A stretch of DNA of 32,812 nt, taken from NCBI RefSeq assembly GCF_001723295.1, contig NZ_LPWD01000037.1, forward strand, positions 1-32,812. The letters are read 5' to 3'. This stretch comes from Methyloceanibacter marginalis (GTDB taxonomy: Bacteria; Pseudomonadota; Alphaproteobacteria; Rhizobiales; Methyloligellaceae). The notes beneath the pieces are model-generated. The model was not told the origin of the DNA and did not search any database. It worked only from the letters and a program-made list of their open reading frames with translations. This document shows positions 9,301 to 18,062 of this stretch, one piece after another. Within the stretch, counting starts at the first letter, position 1; every line of letters begins with the position of its first letter. The position numbers and the translations under genes were made by a program.

Positions 9301-11601
9301 CTCGACCTGCCCGATCTCATCAGACCCGAGACGACATTGCGCGTGCCGGTAAGGCTCGCCAATCTTGCCGCCGGCGACCAGGCGCGCATCGTGGTGGCGG
9401 CCGTCGACGTGGGCATTCTCAATCTCACCGGTTACGAGCCGCCGAACCCTGACGAGTTCTATCTCGGCCAGCGGCAGCTCTCGGTGCAGGTCCGCGACCT
9501 TTACGGTCAGCTCATCGACGGCATGCAAGGGGCGCGCGGGCAAATCCGCACCGGCGGCGACTCCGGCGGGGTGTTGCAAGGCAACCCGCCGACGCAGCCC
9601 CCGCTCGCGCTCTATTCGGGCATCGTCACCGTCGGCGAAGACGGCACTGCGGAGGTGAAATTCGACATCCCGGCCTTTACGGGAACTGTCCGCGTCATGG
9701 CCGTCGCCTGGAATAAGAATCAGGTCGGGCACGGCTCGGGCGATGTGGTCGTACGCGATCCCGTGGTGGTCAGCGCCACGCTGCCGCGCTTCCTGCTCAC
9801 GGGCGACACATCCACGCTGCGCCTCGATCTCGACAATGTGGAAGGCGCGAGCGGAAACTACCAGATTGCGGTGTCGGCCGCCGGTCCGCTGAGCGTCGCC
9901 AATGCCGATACATCCGTCTCGCTCGATGCCAAGACGCGCGGCGCGGCGACCTTCAAAGTCTCGGCGCTCGGCGTCGGCAATGGGACGGTCGACGTCACGG
10001 TGACGGGGCCGGAGGATTTCGAGGTGACGCGGCGTTACGCGCTCACCGTGAACCCGGCGACGCAGATCCTGGCGCGGCGCACCGTGAAGGCGCTCGAACC
10101 CGGGCAAAGCATCACGCTTTCCAACGACGTGTTCGCCAATCTCGTGCCGGGCACCGGGAAACTGGCACTATCGGTCACGCCGACCGCGGCACTCGACGTG
10201 GCGAGCCTGCTCGCCGCACTCGACCGCTATCCGCTTGGCTGCACCGAGCAGATCGTGAGCCGCGCGCTGCCGCTGCTCTATGTCAACGACATGGCGCTCG
10301 ACGCGAAGCTCGCCGCGGATGCCAATGTCGACAAACGCATCACCAAGGCGATCGAAACCGTGCTGGCGCGTCAAGGCTATGAGGGCGCGTTCGGCTTGTG
10401 GTCGCCCGGCGGCAGCGACGCCTGGCTCGATTCATATGTCACCGACTTTTTGACGCGCGCGCGCGCCAATGGTCACGCCGTCCCGGACGACCGCTTCAAG
10501 CTCGCGCTGAGCCGCTTGCGCAACTATGTGAGCACCGCACCCGACGTCTCCACCGATGGCGGGCTCGCGCTGTCCTATGCGCTCTACGTTCTGGCGCGCA
10601 ATGGCATGGCGCCCGTGGGCGACCTCCGCTACATCGCCGACGTGAAGCTCGACAAACTCGGCACGCCGACGGCGCAAGCGGAGATCGGCGCGGCGCTGGC
10701 CATGCTCGGCGACAAGACCCGCGCCGAGAAGGCGTTCCGCGTAGCGCCGGCGCGCTGCGGAGGAAAAGCCGAACGAAGGGGCCGTGTCGATTTCGGTTCG
10801 CGCCTGCGCGATGCGGCCGCGGTGGTCACGCTCGCGGCCGAAGGAGATGCCGGCAAGCCGATCCTGGTCAGCGCCACGCGGCAGATCGGCGTGGCGCGCG
10901 ACGCCGTGACCTACACCTCGACGCAGGAAGACGCCTGGCTGGTGCTCGCCGCCCGCGCCCTCGGTCAGCAAGGTGTCAGCCTGACGATCGAGGAAGGAAG
11001 CGGCGCCGAAGGCGGTCAGCTTGGCCCGCTCTACCGATCCTTCAGCGAAGAGGATCTCGGCATCAATCCGGTAACCGTGACCAATACCGGCGACACGCCC
11101 GTCGACGCGGTGGTCTCGGTCAGCGGCGCACCGACCACGCCTGAACCCGCCGCCGATCACGGCTTTGCGCTCGAGCGGACCTTCCACACGCTCGACGGCG
11201 AAGAGGTGGACATGGCCACGGCCACGCAAAATGAGCGCTACGTGGTGCTGCTCACCGTCACGGAGGCGAAGCCGCAATTCGCCCGCGTGGCGCTTACCGA
11301 CTATGTGCCGGCCGGCTTTGAGATCGACAATCCGAAGCTCGTGTCCTCGGCCGATACCGGCGGACTCTCTTGGATCGGCCAGGCTGCCACCCCTGAGCAC
11401 ACCGCCTTCCGCGACGACCGGTTCGTTGCCGCGTTCGAACGCAAGGCCGACAGTCCCGTGGTCTACCGCGTGGCTTATGTGGTGCGCGCGGTCTCGCCCG
11501 GAGATTACGTGCTGCCGCAGGCGGTGGTCGAGGACATGTACAGTCCCGACCGGTTCGGCCGCACGGGCACCGGCACCGTCAAGGTGACCGCGCGCAAATG
11601 A
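6385..11601 (+). CDS. Bacterial alpha-2-macroglobulin (YfhM-like protease trap)
   Basis: About 1,740 residues. Bacterial alpha-2-macroglobulins sit in the periplasm and are thought to trap foreign proteases that breach the outer membrane. ATG 6385 is chosen because GGAGGA ends five bases upstream; it opens a signal peptide (MVAWFRAGLAAALLIFVS, then IPASA). There is no lipobox Cys, so unlike E. coli YfhM it is probably not lipid-anchored. A TPR-like segment (residues 50-110) precedes the macroglobulin domains. The MG-type stretches TQWFVVSDFGLTAYSGTDG and VFTERGVYRTGETVHI are typical. The thioester motif CTEQ is at about residue 1286 (10240-10251), within YPLGCTEQ, so a reactive thioester is expected. 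Two stretches look locally out of frame through compensating missing bases: 7518-7553, where the next frame reads YLLAANPADVPG, and about 10745-10783, where it reads EEKPNEG. Its stop overlaps the start of the PBP1C gene. Confidence 0.93.
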   Translation: MVAWFRAGLAAALLIFVSIPASADDKAFQDDALDEAAITLAADLKNESGTVALPVIKLKEQAAVQLRKQDLEGAAFTYGQIVTVAPDDSTAWRRLADIWLAIPPDETDDGSVRYRNARTAAYVAYRRATTPKQEAAGLATLATAFGKGGDWRPALNALHLALTLDDNQGLKVTYDQLREKYAFRVADFSVDSDAASPRACFQFTEPLLKRADFSPFVSVAGQDKPALSADDQQLCVEGLKHGETYDVTLREGLPSMVHEDLLKDAEFTIYVRDRKPSVRLAGKAYVLPSTGQRGIPLVSVNTGLLDVTIYRIGDRNLLGNVLSYDFQRNLYAYDLETVADEKGQEVWSGELAVTQELNKEVTTAFPIGEAVPEMAPGAISSPPTPPTCRADEYGERTTQWFVVSDFGLTAYSGTDGVHAFVNSLASTAPLPGVEVRLIARNNEVLATAATDDKGAVTFAPGWARGEGGLSPAMLVASGTDGDYAFLNLKQSGFDLTDRGVAGREAPKGLDAFVFTERGVYRTGETVHITALLRDAAGIAVPGVPLTLVVERPDGIEYRRAVVPDEGLGGRALDVALISSAPTGTYRVEVYSDPKASPVGKTSFLVEDYVPERLEFDISTGAKALSPSSPAEIALDGRFLYGAPASGLPIDGELKIAATSERPALPATCLVATRNPDDSFSSESFPLADLPETDAEGKATFAVALGEIPASGRPLEATVVVRLAEPGGRAVEHELKLPVTPRSDMIGVKPLFKGSSLGDQDIAKFNVVMAAPDGMQVAAKGLKWQLLRIESKYQWYRQYGSWNYEPIKVTRRVADGTIDVGATQPGQIEVPVSWGRYRLEVETNDPQGPLTTYGFDSGWYADASADTPDLLEIALDKNGYAPGDTMTVAVTARSAGTVTLSVIGDRLITQTTTDVVAGLVKLPLTVGDDWGTGATVLATLRRPLDAAEKRMPGRAIGVQWFSVDRVAHTIGVDLDLPDLIRPETTLRVPVRLANLAAGDQARIVVAAVDVGILNLTGYEPPNPDEFYLGQRQLSVQVRDLYGQLIDGMQGARGQIRTGGDSGGVLQGNPPTQPPLALYSGIVTVGEDGTAEVKFDIPAFTGTVRVMAVAWNKNQVGHGSGDVVVRDPVVVSATLPRFLLTGDTSTLRLDLDNVEGASGNYQIAVSAAGPLSVANADTSVSLDAKTRGAATFKVSALGVGNGTVDVTVTGPEDFEVTRRYALTVNPATQILARRTVKALEPGQSITLSNDVFANLVPGTGKLALSVTPTAALDVASLLAALDRYPLGCTEQIVSRALPLLYVNDMALDAKLAADANVDKRITKAIETVLARQGYEGAFGLWSPGGSDAWLDSYVTDFLTRARANGHAVPDDRFKLALSRLRNYVSTAPDVSTDGGLALSYALYVLARNGMAPVGDLRYIADVKLDKLGTPTAQAEIGAALAMLGDKTRAEKAFRVAPARCGGKAERRGRVDFGSRLRDAAAVVTLAAEGDAGKPILVSATRQIGVARDAVTYTSTQEDAWLVLAARALGQQGVSLTIEEGSGAEGGQLGPLYRSFSEEDLGINPVTVTNTGDTPVDAVVSVSGAPTTPEPAADHGFALERTFHTLDGEEVDMATATQNERYVVLLTVTEAKPQFARVALTDYVPAGFEIDNPKLVSSADTGGLSWIGQAATPEHTAFRDDRFVAAFERKADSPVVYRVAYVVRAVSPGDYVLPQAVVEDMYSPDRFGRTGTGTVKVTARK

Positions 11602-13670
11602 GCCGGCTCACGCGACGCACCACCTTTGCCGCGATCGGGGCGTTGTGGCTCGCGGCAATTGCTGCGGGCGCGCTTGCCGGGCTTGTCGACACCTTCGGGC
11701 CGCCGGCCTTGGGGAGAGACCTCGAATATTCCACCACGGTGCTCGACCGCGACGGCAAGCTGTTGCGCGCTTATTTGACGGACGAGGGCCGCTGGCGGCT
11801 TCCGGCCACGCAAGCGGACGTCGACCCGCGCTTCATCGAGGCGTTGCTTGCCTATGAGGACAAGCGGTTCTTCTCCCATCACGGCGTCGATCCGCTGGCC
11901 ATGATGCGCGCGGCCTATCAGTTCGTAACGCAGGGCCACATCGTCTCCGGCGGCTCCACCATCTCGATGCAGGTGGCGCGCCTGCTGGAGCCGCGGCGGG
12001 AGCGCTCGCTCTATGCCAAGTACCGGCAAATGGTCCGCGCGTTTCAGCTCGAATGGGCGCTCGACAAGAACCAGATCCTGTCGCTCTACCTCACGCTCGC
12101 GCCCTATGGCGGCAATCTCGAAGGCATCCGCGCCGCCTCGCTCGCCTATTACGGCAAGGAGCCGCGACGGCTGACGCTCGGGGAGACGGCGCTGCTCGTG
12201 GCGCTGCCGCAATCGCCGGAGTATCGCCGTCCCGACCGGCATCCCGAACGGGCGCAAGCCGCGCGGAACCGCGTGCTGGATCGCATCGCGGGCGACGGCC
12301 TTTTCAGCGCGGAAGAGCGCGCCAGCGCCAAGACCGAGCCAGTGCCGGATGCGCGCAAGCCCATGCCGCTCTCCGCACCGCACGCCGCGGACGAGGCGCG
12401 GTCGGCCTCGGCCGGCGCGAAGATCATCCACCTCACCATAGACGGGCGCTTGCAGCGCCGGCTGGAGCAGCTTGCCCGCGAACGGGCGGCGGCGCTCGGC
12501 GAAACTATGTCGGCGGCGATTGTCGTGGTCGAGAACGACACCGGCGAGATCCTGGCCCGGGTCGCTTCGCCGGACTATTTCGATACGACCCGCGCGGGCC
12601 AGGTGGATTTGACGCGCGCCTTGCGCTCGCCGGGCTCGGCCTTGAAACCGTTTATCTATGGGCTCGGTTTCGAGGACGGGCTGGTCCACCCCGAAACGCT
12701 GATCGAGGACCGCCCAATCCGCTATGGCGACTACGCGCCGGAGAATTTCGACCAGAGCTTCCAAGGGACGGTCACGGTGCGCCGGGCCCTGCAATTGTCG
12801 CTCAACGTGCCGGCGGTTGCCGTGCTCGATGCGGTGGGACCGAACCGGCTCTTGGCCCGTCTCGGGGAAGCGGGCGCTTCCCTGAAGCTGCCGGACCATG
12901 AGACCGCCGGCTTGGCGCTGGGGCTTGGCGGCATCGGCGTGAAGCTGATCGACCTTACCGCGCTCTACTCGGGACTTGCCCGGCAGGGGACGGTGGCTCC
13001 TCTGCACGAACGGACGGGCGCGGCGCATCTCCCGAACAAGCGCCTGATGGCGCCGGTGGCCGCCTGGTATGTGGGCAACGTGTTGCGCGGCGCGCCGCCG
13101 CCGCCGAACGCGCTCGGCGGGCGCATCGCCTTCAAGACCGGCACCAGCTACGGCTATCGCGACGCCTGGGCGCTCGGGTTCGATGGCGAATATACGGTCG
13201 GTGTTTGGACCGGACGGCCCGACGGCGCGCCGGTGACCGGCCTCGTGGGCCGCACGGCCGCAGCGCCGATCCTGTTCGATGCCTTCGCGCGACTGACGCA
13301 AAAGCCGGAGGCGCTGCCGCCGGCGCCGAAGGGCATCGTCACGGCGCGCACGGTGGAATTGCCGCCGCCGCTCCGGCGCTTCGCCGGACGCGGCGAGCAA
13401 GGCGAGGCTATGAGGCCGAAAGTCCGCATCGTGTTTCCCCCAAACAATGCGAGCCTGATGCTGGCTTCCGACGGCACCGGGCTCGATCCCATCGCCATCA
13501 AGGTCGCGGGCGGCACGCCGCCGCTCAACGTGCTGGTCAACGGTCTGCCGTTCGAGACGGCGCGTGGCGCCGGCACTCTGTTCTTTGCGCCGGACGGGCC
13601 GGGTTTCGTGCGGCTGACGGTGACGGACGCGAATGGCGCCGCAGACAGCGTCACGGTAAGGCTGCAATAG
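11598..13670 (+). CDS. pbpC: Penicillin-binding protein 1C, bifunctional peptidoglycan synthase
   Basis: 690 residues, inner-membrane anchored by an N-terminal helix (residues 8-30). The glycosyltransferase family 51 domain spans roughly 45-230, with catalytic Glu87 in AYEDKRFF and the GGSTISMQVAR motif at 118-128. The transpeptidase domain follows, with the SxxK motif at Ser347-Lys350 in SPGSALKPF, SLN at 401-403, and KTGTS at 513-517. The last 90 residues match the BiPBP_C domain (VRIVFPPNNASLML to VRLQ). All catalytic motifs are present, so the enzyme should both polymerise and cross-link glycan chains. The start overlaps the macroglobulin stop by four bases (ATGA), which suggests translational coupling. 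The macroglobulin-PBP1C pairing is the known arrangement in many Gram-negatives and is read as defence plus wall repair. No frame break was seen. Confidence 0.95.
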   Translation: MSRLTRRTTFAAIGALWLAAIAAGALAGLVDTFGPPALGRDLEYSTTVLDRDGKLLRAYLTDEGRWRLPATQADVDPRFIEALLAYEDKRFFSHHGVDPLAMMRAAYQFVTQGHIVSGGSTISMQVARLLEPRRERSLYAKYRQMVRAFQLEWALDKNQILSLYLTLAPYGGNLEGIRAASLAYYGKEPRRLTLGETALLVALPQSPEYRRPDRHPERAQAARNRVLDRIAGDGLFSAEERASAKTEPVPDARKPMPLSAPHAADEARSASAGAKIIHLTIDGRLQRRLEQLARERAAALGETMSAAIVVVENDTGEILARVASPDYFDTTRAGQVDLTRALRSPGSALKPFIYGLGFEDGLVHPETLIEDRPIRYGDYAPENFDQSFQGTVTVRRALQLSLNVPAVAVLDAVGPNRLLARLGEAGASLKLPDHETAGLALGLGGIGVKLIDLTALYSGLARQGTVAPLHERTGAAHLPNKRLMAPVAAWYVGNVLRGAPPPPNALGGRIAFKTGTSYGYRDAWALGFDGEYTVGVWTGRPDGAPVTGLVGRTAAAPILFDAFARLTQKPEALPPAPKGIVTARTVELPPPLRRFAGRGEQGEAMRPKVRIVFPPNNASLMLASDGTGLDPIAIKVAGGTPPLNVLVNGLPFETARGAGTLFFAPDGPGFVRLTVTDANGAADSVTVRLQ

Positions 13671-13676
13671 CCTCTT

Positions 13677-13868
13677 CTAGTCGGACTTGGACTTGTGCTC
13701 CGGCTTGCCCTTGCGCTTCGTCGAGGCCATCTCGTCGAGCTCCTTCTCCGACATCGACTCGTACATGCTCTTCGAGGCACCTTTCAATTCGCTCACTTTC
13801 GTCTCGCCGCGTTTGGCAGACAGGGCCGCGCCGGCGGCTTTCTGTTGGGCTCCCGATTTCGCTGGCAT
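13677..13868 (-). CDS. Small basic DUF3008 family protein
   Basis: 63 residues starting MPAKSGAQQKAAGAALSAKR and ending in a Lys-rich tail (KRKGKPEHKSKSD). The repeated small and charged residues and the central SMYESMSEKELDEMAST stretch are characteristic of the DUF3008 family, whose function is unknown. ATG 13868 is chosen because GGAGAG sits five bases upstream; a longer frame to 13901 has no comparable ribosome binding site. It converges on pbpC with only six bases between the stop codons and is divergent from the DNA ligase gene. Members of this family are often near stress or DNA repair genes in Rhizobiales, but a link to the ligase here is inference. Confidence 0.75.
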   Translation of the reverse strand: MPAKSGAQQKAAGAALSAKRGETKVSELKGASKSMYESMSEKELDEMASTKRKGKPEHKSKSD

Positions 13869-13951
13869 GATTACTCTCCACGATTGATCCTGATGTCGCA
13901 AAAACGCCTCAGAGGCACGCGCGTTCCCCCGTGTCCAACTCGGAGCAAGAT

Positions 13952-15006
13952 ATGGCAGCGCCCCTGACCCTCGCTGACCTCGCGGTCCCCCTCAGCCTGG
14001 AACCCATGGAGGCAAAGCTTGTCAGCGAACTGCCCGACGACGGCGAATGGCAGTTCGAGCCCAAATGGGACGCTTTCGCTGCCTCGCTTTCCGCGCCGGC
14101 GACCACGTGGATTTGAGGGCGAAGTCGGGAAAGCCGCTGACGCGCTATTTTCCGGAGCTCGTGGAGGTCCTGAAGGCGCTCAAGCCGAAATGCTTCGTTT
14201 TGGACGGCGAACTCGCCATTCCAGCCACCAACGGGCTCTCATTCGATGCCCTGCAACAACGCATTCATCCCGCGGAGAGCCGGGTCGCCAAGCTTGCGGC
14301 GGAGACGCCTTCCATTCTCATCCTGTTCGACATGCTGGTCGACGCGAAGAACAAGAGCCTCGTGGAGGAACCGCTCACCAAGCGTCGGGCCGCGCTCGAG
14401 GCTTTCTACACGTCGGTCAGCGCATGCCGCAGCGTGAAGCTCTCTCCCGCCACGCTCTCGCACAAGGAGGCAGACCGTTGGCTGAGCCGAACAAGCACCT
14501 CCCTCGACGGCGTCGTAGCCAAGCGCCTCGACGGCCCCTACCTGCCCGGCGAGCGCGCCATGCTGAAGGTGAAACATTTGCGCAGCGCGGACTGCGTGGT
14601 GGGCGGCTTCCGCTACGCTAGCGGCAGCAAAGAGGTGGGCTCGCTCCTGCTCGGCCTCTACAACGAGGCGGGCCAACTCGACCATGTCGGCTTCACCTCG
14701 GCCATCACCGACAAAGAACGCCCGGCGCTGACCAAAAACCTGGAGGCCTTGATCGCGCTCCGGGTTCGACGGCAAGGCGCCCGGAGGCCGAGCCGGTGGT
14801 CGACCGAGCGTTCCAGCGAATGGGAGCCGGTCAAGCCGAAGATCGTGGTGGAGGTCCGCTACGACCACGTCACAGGCGACAGGTTCCGCCACGGCACCAA
14901 GCTGGTGCGGTTCCGGCCGGACAAGGCGCCGAAACAATGCACGTTCGAGCAGATCATGCCGGCCCGCAAGCCGCCCAAGTTGATCGCCACGATGCTGGAT
15001 CAGTGA
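13952..15006 (+). CDS. ATP-dependent DNA ligase (LigC/LigD-ligase-domain type), frame breaks
   Basis: About 352 residues, a stand-alone ligase without the nuclease or polymerase domains of LigD. The nucleotidyltransferase motif I is restored as EPKWDGFRCLAF when one G is added near 14070; the Lys is the adenylation residue. Further motifs are [32 protein letters not shown] and MLKVKH. The C-terminal OB-fold contains [19 protein letters not shown] second disturbed stretch, 14758-14790, reads correctly ([15 protein letters not shown]) if three homopolymer runs are each one base longer. ATG 13952 has GGAG seven bases upstream; a GTG at 13931 is less likely. Such ligases serve non-homologous end joining or repair in stationary phase when paired with Ku, but no ku gene is in the window. 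Confidence 0.87.
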
Positions 15007-15052
15007 CGGTGAATACTTGACGAACCGGGCCTTCCGGCCCAACAAACGGCAA

Positions 15053-16393
15053 ATGGCGATGAGCCCCAAAAAGCTCCACATCAAAACCTTCGGCTGCCAG
15101 ATGAATGCGTACGATTCCGAGCGCATGGCAGAAGCGCTCGCGCCTGCCGGTTTCGAGCTGACCGAGGCCATGGACGACGCCGACCTGGTCATCCTCAACA
15201 CCTGCCATATCCGCGAGAAGGCGGCCGAGAAGGTCTATTCCGAACTCGGCCGCGTGCGCTTGACCAAAGAAGCGCGCAAGGCGCACGGCCGCGACACGAT
15301 GGTGGCGGTCGCCGGCTGTGTCGCCCAAGCCGAGGGCGAGGAGATCATCGCGCGCGCGCCGGTGGTCGACATCGTGGTCGGCCCGCAAAGCCTGCACCGC
15401 CTCGCCGATCTTGTTGCAAAGGCTTCGACCGGTAAGCGGTCGGTCGAAACGGAGTTTCCCGCTCAAGACAAATTCGCCGCGCTGCCCCAGCGCGCCACCG
15501 GCAAGCGGCAGACATCCGCCTTCGTCACCGTGCAGGAAGGCTGTGACAAGTTCTGTACGTTCTGCGTCGTGCCGTACACGCGCGGCGCGGAGTATTCACG
15601 TAGCCCTTCCGAGATCGTCGCCGAGGTCGAACGGCTTGCCGCGCGCGGCGTCCGCGAGGTGACCCTGCTCGGGCAGAACGTGAACGCCTATCACGGTGAC
15701 GCTGCCGGCGGTGGCACTTGGGGCCTCGCGCGGCTGTTGCGGCGGCTCGGCGAGATTCCGTCCATCGCGCGGCTCCGCTTCACCACGAGCCACCCGCGTG
15801 ACATGGACGATGATCTGATCGCACTGTTTGGTGACGACGAGAAACTGATGCCCTATCTCCATTTGCCCTTTCAGGCCGGGTCCGACCGCATCCTGGGGGC
15901 CATGAACCGCAAGCACACGGCCGAAGAGTACGAGGGGCTGATCGAGCGCATCCGTGCCGTGCGGCCGGATCTCGCCCTGTCCACCGATGTCATTGTCGGC
16001 TTTCCCGGCGAGACCGACGCCGACTTCGAGGACACGCTTTCGCTGGTGCGCCGGGTCGGCTTTGCCCAAGCCTTCTCCTTTAAGTATAGCGCCCGGCCGG
16101 GCACGCCCGCGGCGAAGCTCGAAGACCAGGTGCCTGAAGCGGCCAAGAAAGAACGTCTCGCCGCGCTCCAGGCGCTGCTCGAAGAGAGCCGCCACGCCTT
16201 CGACCGGAGCGTGGTAGGGCGCCGCCTGCCGGTGCTGTTCGAGGGCAAAGGGCGGAAACCAGGACAGGTCACCGGGCGTTCACCCTACCTCCAGGCGGTT
16301 CATGTGGAAGGCCCGGAAGCATTGATAGGTCACATCGCCGAGGTTGACATCCGGGCGGCAGGGCCGAACAGTCTTACCGGTGTCATGAATTAG
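15053..16393 (+). CDS. miaB: tRNA-2-methylthio-N6-dimethylallyladenosine synthase MiaB
   Basis: 446 residues. MiaB is a radical SAM methylthiotransferase that adds a 2-methylthio group to i6A37 of tRNAs reading UNN codons. The N-terminal UPF0004 domain supplies three cluster-binding Cys (in [16 protein letters not shown] and [10 protein letters not shown]). The radical SAM motif CxxxCxxC is seen as [17 protein letters not shown]. Other typical stretches are [21 protein letters not shown] and [12 protein letters not shown], and a C-terminal TRAM domain ends the protein. ATG 15053 (or 15059) is preferred over a TTG at 15017 because homology begins at [13 protein letters not shown]; a small GGGCC/GGCCC hairpin (15027-15040) lies between them. 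The ribosome binding site is weak. phoH follows eight bases after the stop, so the two probably form an operon. Confidence 0.95.
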   Translation: MAMSPKKLHIKTFGCQMNAYDSERMAEALAPAGFELTEAMDDADLVILNTCHIREKAAEKVYSELGRVRLTKEARKAHGRDTMVAVAGCVAQAEGEEIIARAPVVDIVVGPQSLHRLADLVAKASTGKRSVETEFPAQDKFAALPQRATGKRQTSAFVTVQEGCDKFCTFCVVPYTRGAEYSRSPSEIVAEVERLAARGVREVTLLGQNVNAYHGDAAGGGTWGLARLLRRLGEIPSIARLRFTTSHPRDMDDDLIALFGDDEKLMPYLHLPFQAGSDRILGAMNRKHTAEEYEGLIERIRAVRPDLALSTDVIVGFPGETDADFEDTLSLVRRVGFAQAFSFKYSARPGTPAAKLEDQVPEAAKKERLAALQALLEESRHAFDRSVVGRRLPVLFEGKGRKPGQVTGRSPYLQAVHVEGPEALIGHIAEVDIRAAGPNSLTGVMN

Positions 16394-16401
16394 GGATTTG
16401 A

Positions 16402-17517
16402 ATGGCGCGAGCCAGTTCAGGCGGCCGTGTGACCAGCAAGGCCAGCGTTCGGAAACCATCTTTGACGCGCGGGCGAGCAGCAACGGCAACGCGTCCAGAC
16501 GCGGCGCAAACCAACGGGGGCGGTGAGCCCCTCGTCGTCTATTTCGACGATATCCGGCTCGTGCGCGATCTCCTTGGCGACTATGACGCAAATCTCGCGG
16601 TCCTCGAGGATCGGCTCGGCATCTCCGCGACCGTCAACGGCAACGCCGTGGCCTTGCGCGGGCCGGACGAGGCCTGCGCCGCCGCGAAGGCCGTGCTCGA
16701 GCAGCTTTACGGCCGCTTGGCCCAAGGCGAGATGATCGGCGCGGGTGAGGTGGTGGGCGCCATTCGCCATGCCCGCGTCATCGAGACGGGCGACGACGAT
16801 GCGCCGGACGCCAAGGCCCAGCAGATCCGGACGCGCAAGCGCCTGATCACCGCACGCACGCCGGCGCAAAGCGCTTATCTGGAATCCCTTCAGCGGAACG
16901 ACCTCGTGTTCGCTACTGGCCCGGCCGGCACCGGCAAAACCTATCTCGCCGTCGCCTTTGCTGCGGCCTGCCTCGAGGCCGGGCGTTGCGACCGGCTGAT
17001 CCTGTCGCGGCCAGCCGTGGAGGCGGGCGAACGGCTGGGCTTCCTGCCCGGCGACATGCGCGAGAAGGTCGATCCCTATTTGCGCCCCCTTTATGATGCC
17101 CTCTATGACGTGCTCGCGCCCGAACGGGTCGAACGCGGGCTCGATACGGGCGTGATCGAGATCGCGCCCCTTGCCTTCATGCGCGGACGCACCCTCTCCC
17201 ATGCCATGATCATTCTCGACGAAGCCCAGAACTGCACGGCGGTGCAACTGAAGATGTTCCTCACGCGTATCGGCGAGGGGAGCAAGATGATCGTCACCGG
17301 CGATCCCACGCAAGTCGACCTGCCGCCCGGCAAGGACTCCGGCCTCAATGACGCCATCGAGATCCTGCGCGGGATCGACGAGATCGGCCACATCGCCTTC
17401 TCCAAGTCCGACGTGGTGCGCCGGGAACTCGTCGGCCGCATCGTCGAGGCCTACGAGGCCGCCCCCAACGAGCAGGCCGCCGCGGCGCCTGCTCCGAAGA
17501 CCGGGGGAAACGCATGA
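16402..17517 (+). CDS. PhoH-family ATPase (YbeZ-like)
   Basis: 371 residues. The first 45 residues are a low-complexity basic tail, followed by a KH-like segment (LAVLEDRLGISATVNGNAVALRG) and the PhoH ATPase domain. The Walker A motif is GPAGTGKT (about residues 173-180) and Walker B is AMIILDEAQNC; VTGDPTQVDLP and a sensor-like RRELVGRIV follow. PhoH/YbeZ proteins are RNA-associated P-loop ATPases linked to the rRNA endonuclease YbeY. The next gene is ybeY and its ATG overlaps this stop by four bases, which supports joint function in ribosome quality control and RNA maturation. GGG at 16394-16396 is a modest ribosome binding site. No frame break was seen. Confidence 0.94.
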   Translation: MARASSGGRVTSKASVRKPSLTRGRAATATRPDAAQTNGGGEPLVVYFDDIRLVRDLLGDYDANLAVLEDRLGISATVNGNAVALRGPDEACAAAKAVLEQLYGRLAQGEMIGAGEVVGAIRHARVIETGDDDAPDAKAQQIRTRKRLITARTPAQSAYLESLQRNDLVFATGPAGTGKTYLAVAFAAACLEAGRCDRLILSRPAVEAGERLGFLPGDMREKVDPYLRPLYDALYDVLAPERVERGLDTGVIEIAPLAFMRGRTLSHAMIILDEAQNCTAVQLKMFLTRIGEGSKMIVTGDPTQVDLPPGKDSGLNDAIEILRGIDEIGHIAFSKSDVVRRELVGRIVEAYEAAPNEQAAAAPAPKTGGNA

Positions 17518-18062
17518 GCGACGACGGCTCTAGTGGCAACAGCGGGGAACCTCCGCAAGCGGTGACGCTCGCGGCCGAGGTCGTGCGCCATGGCGGTGCG
17601 TGGGACGACAGCGCGGTCAGCGACGCCACGCTGGAACTCGCCGCGCATGCGGCCTTCACCCAGGCTTTGCCCGCAAGGCCCACGCCCTACGAAGCGACCA
17701 TCCTACTGACCGACGACGCGGAGATGCGCGACCTGAACCGCACCTGGCGCGGCAAGGACGAGCCCACCAACGTCCTGTCCTTTCCGGCGGGCGACACGCC
17801 CGTGGAGGACGGCGCTCTCGGCGACGTCGCCATTGCCTATGAGACCGCCAAGGCGGAAGCGGACCAGGCGGGCATCCCGCTTTCCGATCACGTCTCTCAC
17901 CTTGTGGTTCACGGCGTCCTTCACCTTCTCGGCTTCGACCATCTTGACGACGCCGAAGCCGATAAGATGGAAGACCTGGAAAGAGAGGCCCTTGCCTCAC
18001 TCGGCATCGCCGACCCCTATGGACATGGGGACGAGGCCGGCCTCGCGGAGGTGACTCGATGA
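17514..18062 (+). CDS. ybeY: Endoribonuclease YbeY, rRNA maturation factor
   Basis: 182 residues. YbeY is a zinc metalloprotein involved in 16S rRNA 3'-end maturation and 70S quality control. The zinc-binding signature HxxxHxxxxxH is intact as HLVVHGVLHLLGFDH, preceded by the family hallmark RGKDEPTNVLSFPAGDTP and LGDVAIAYET. The N-terminal 25 residues are variable and polar. The start overlaps the phoH stop (ATGA) and its own stop overlaps the corC start in the same way, placing it centrally in the miaB-phoH-ybeY-corC-lnt block common to Alphaproteobacteria. Confidence 0.96.
   Translation: MSDDGSSGNSGEPPQAVTLAAEVVRHGGAWDDSAVSDATLELAAHAAFTQALPARPTPYEATILLTDDAEMRDLNRTWRGKDEPTNVLSFPAGDTPVEDGALGDVAIAYETAKAEADQAGIPLSDHVSHLVVHGVLHLLGFDHLDDAEADKMEDLEREALASLGIADPYGHGDEAGLAEVTR

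Noticed and set aside
15017-15052. A longer MiaB starting at TTG 15017
   Set aside because: The extra 12 residues have no family counterpart, lie over a GGGCC/GGCCC hairpin and have no ribosome binding site.
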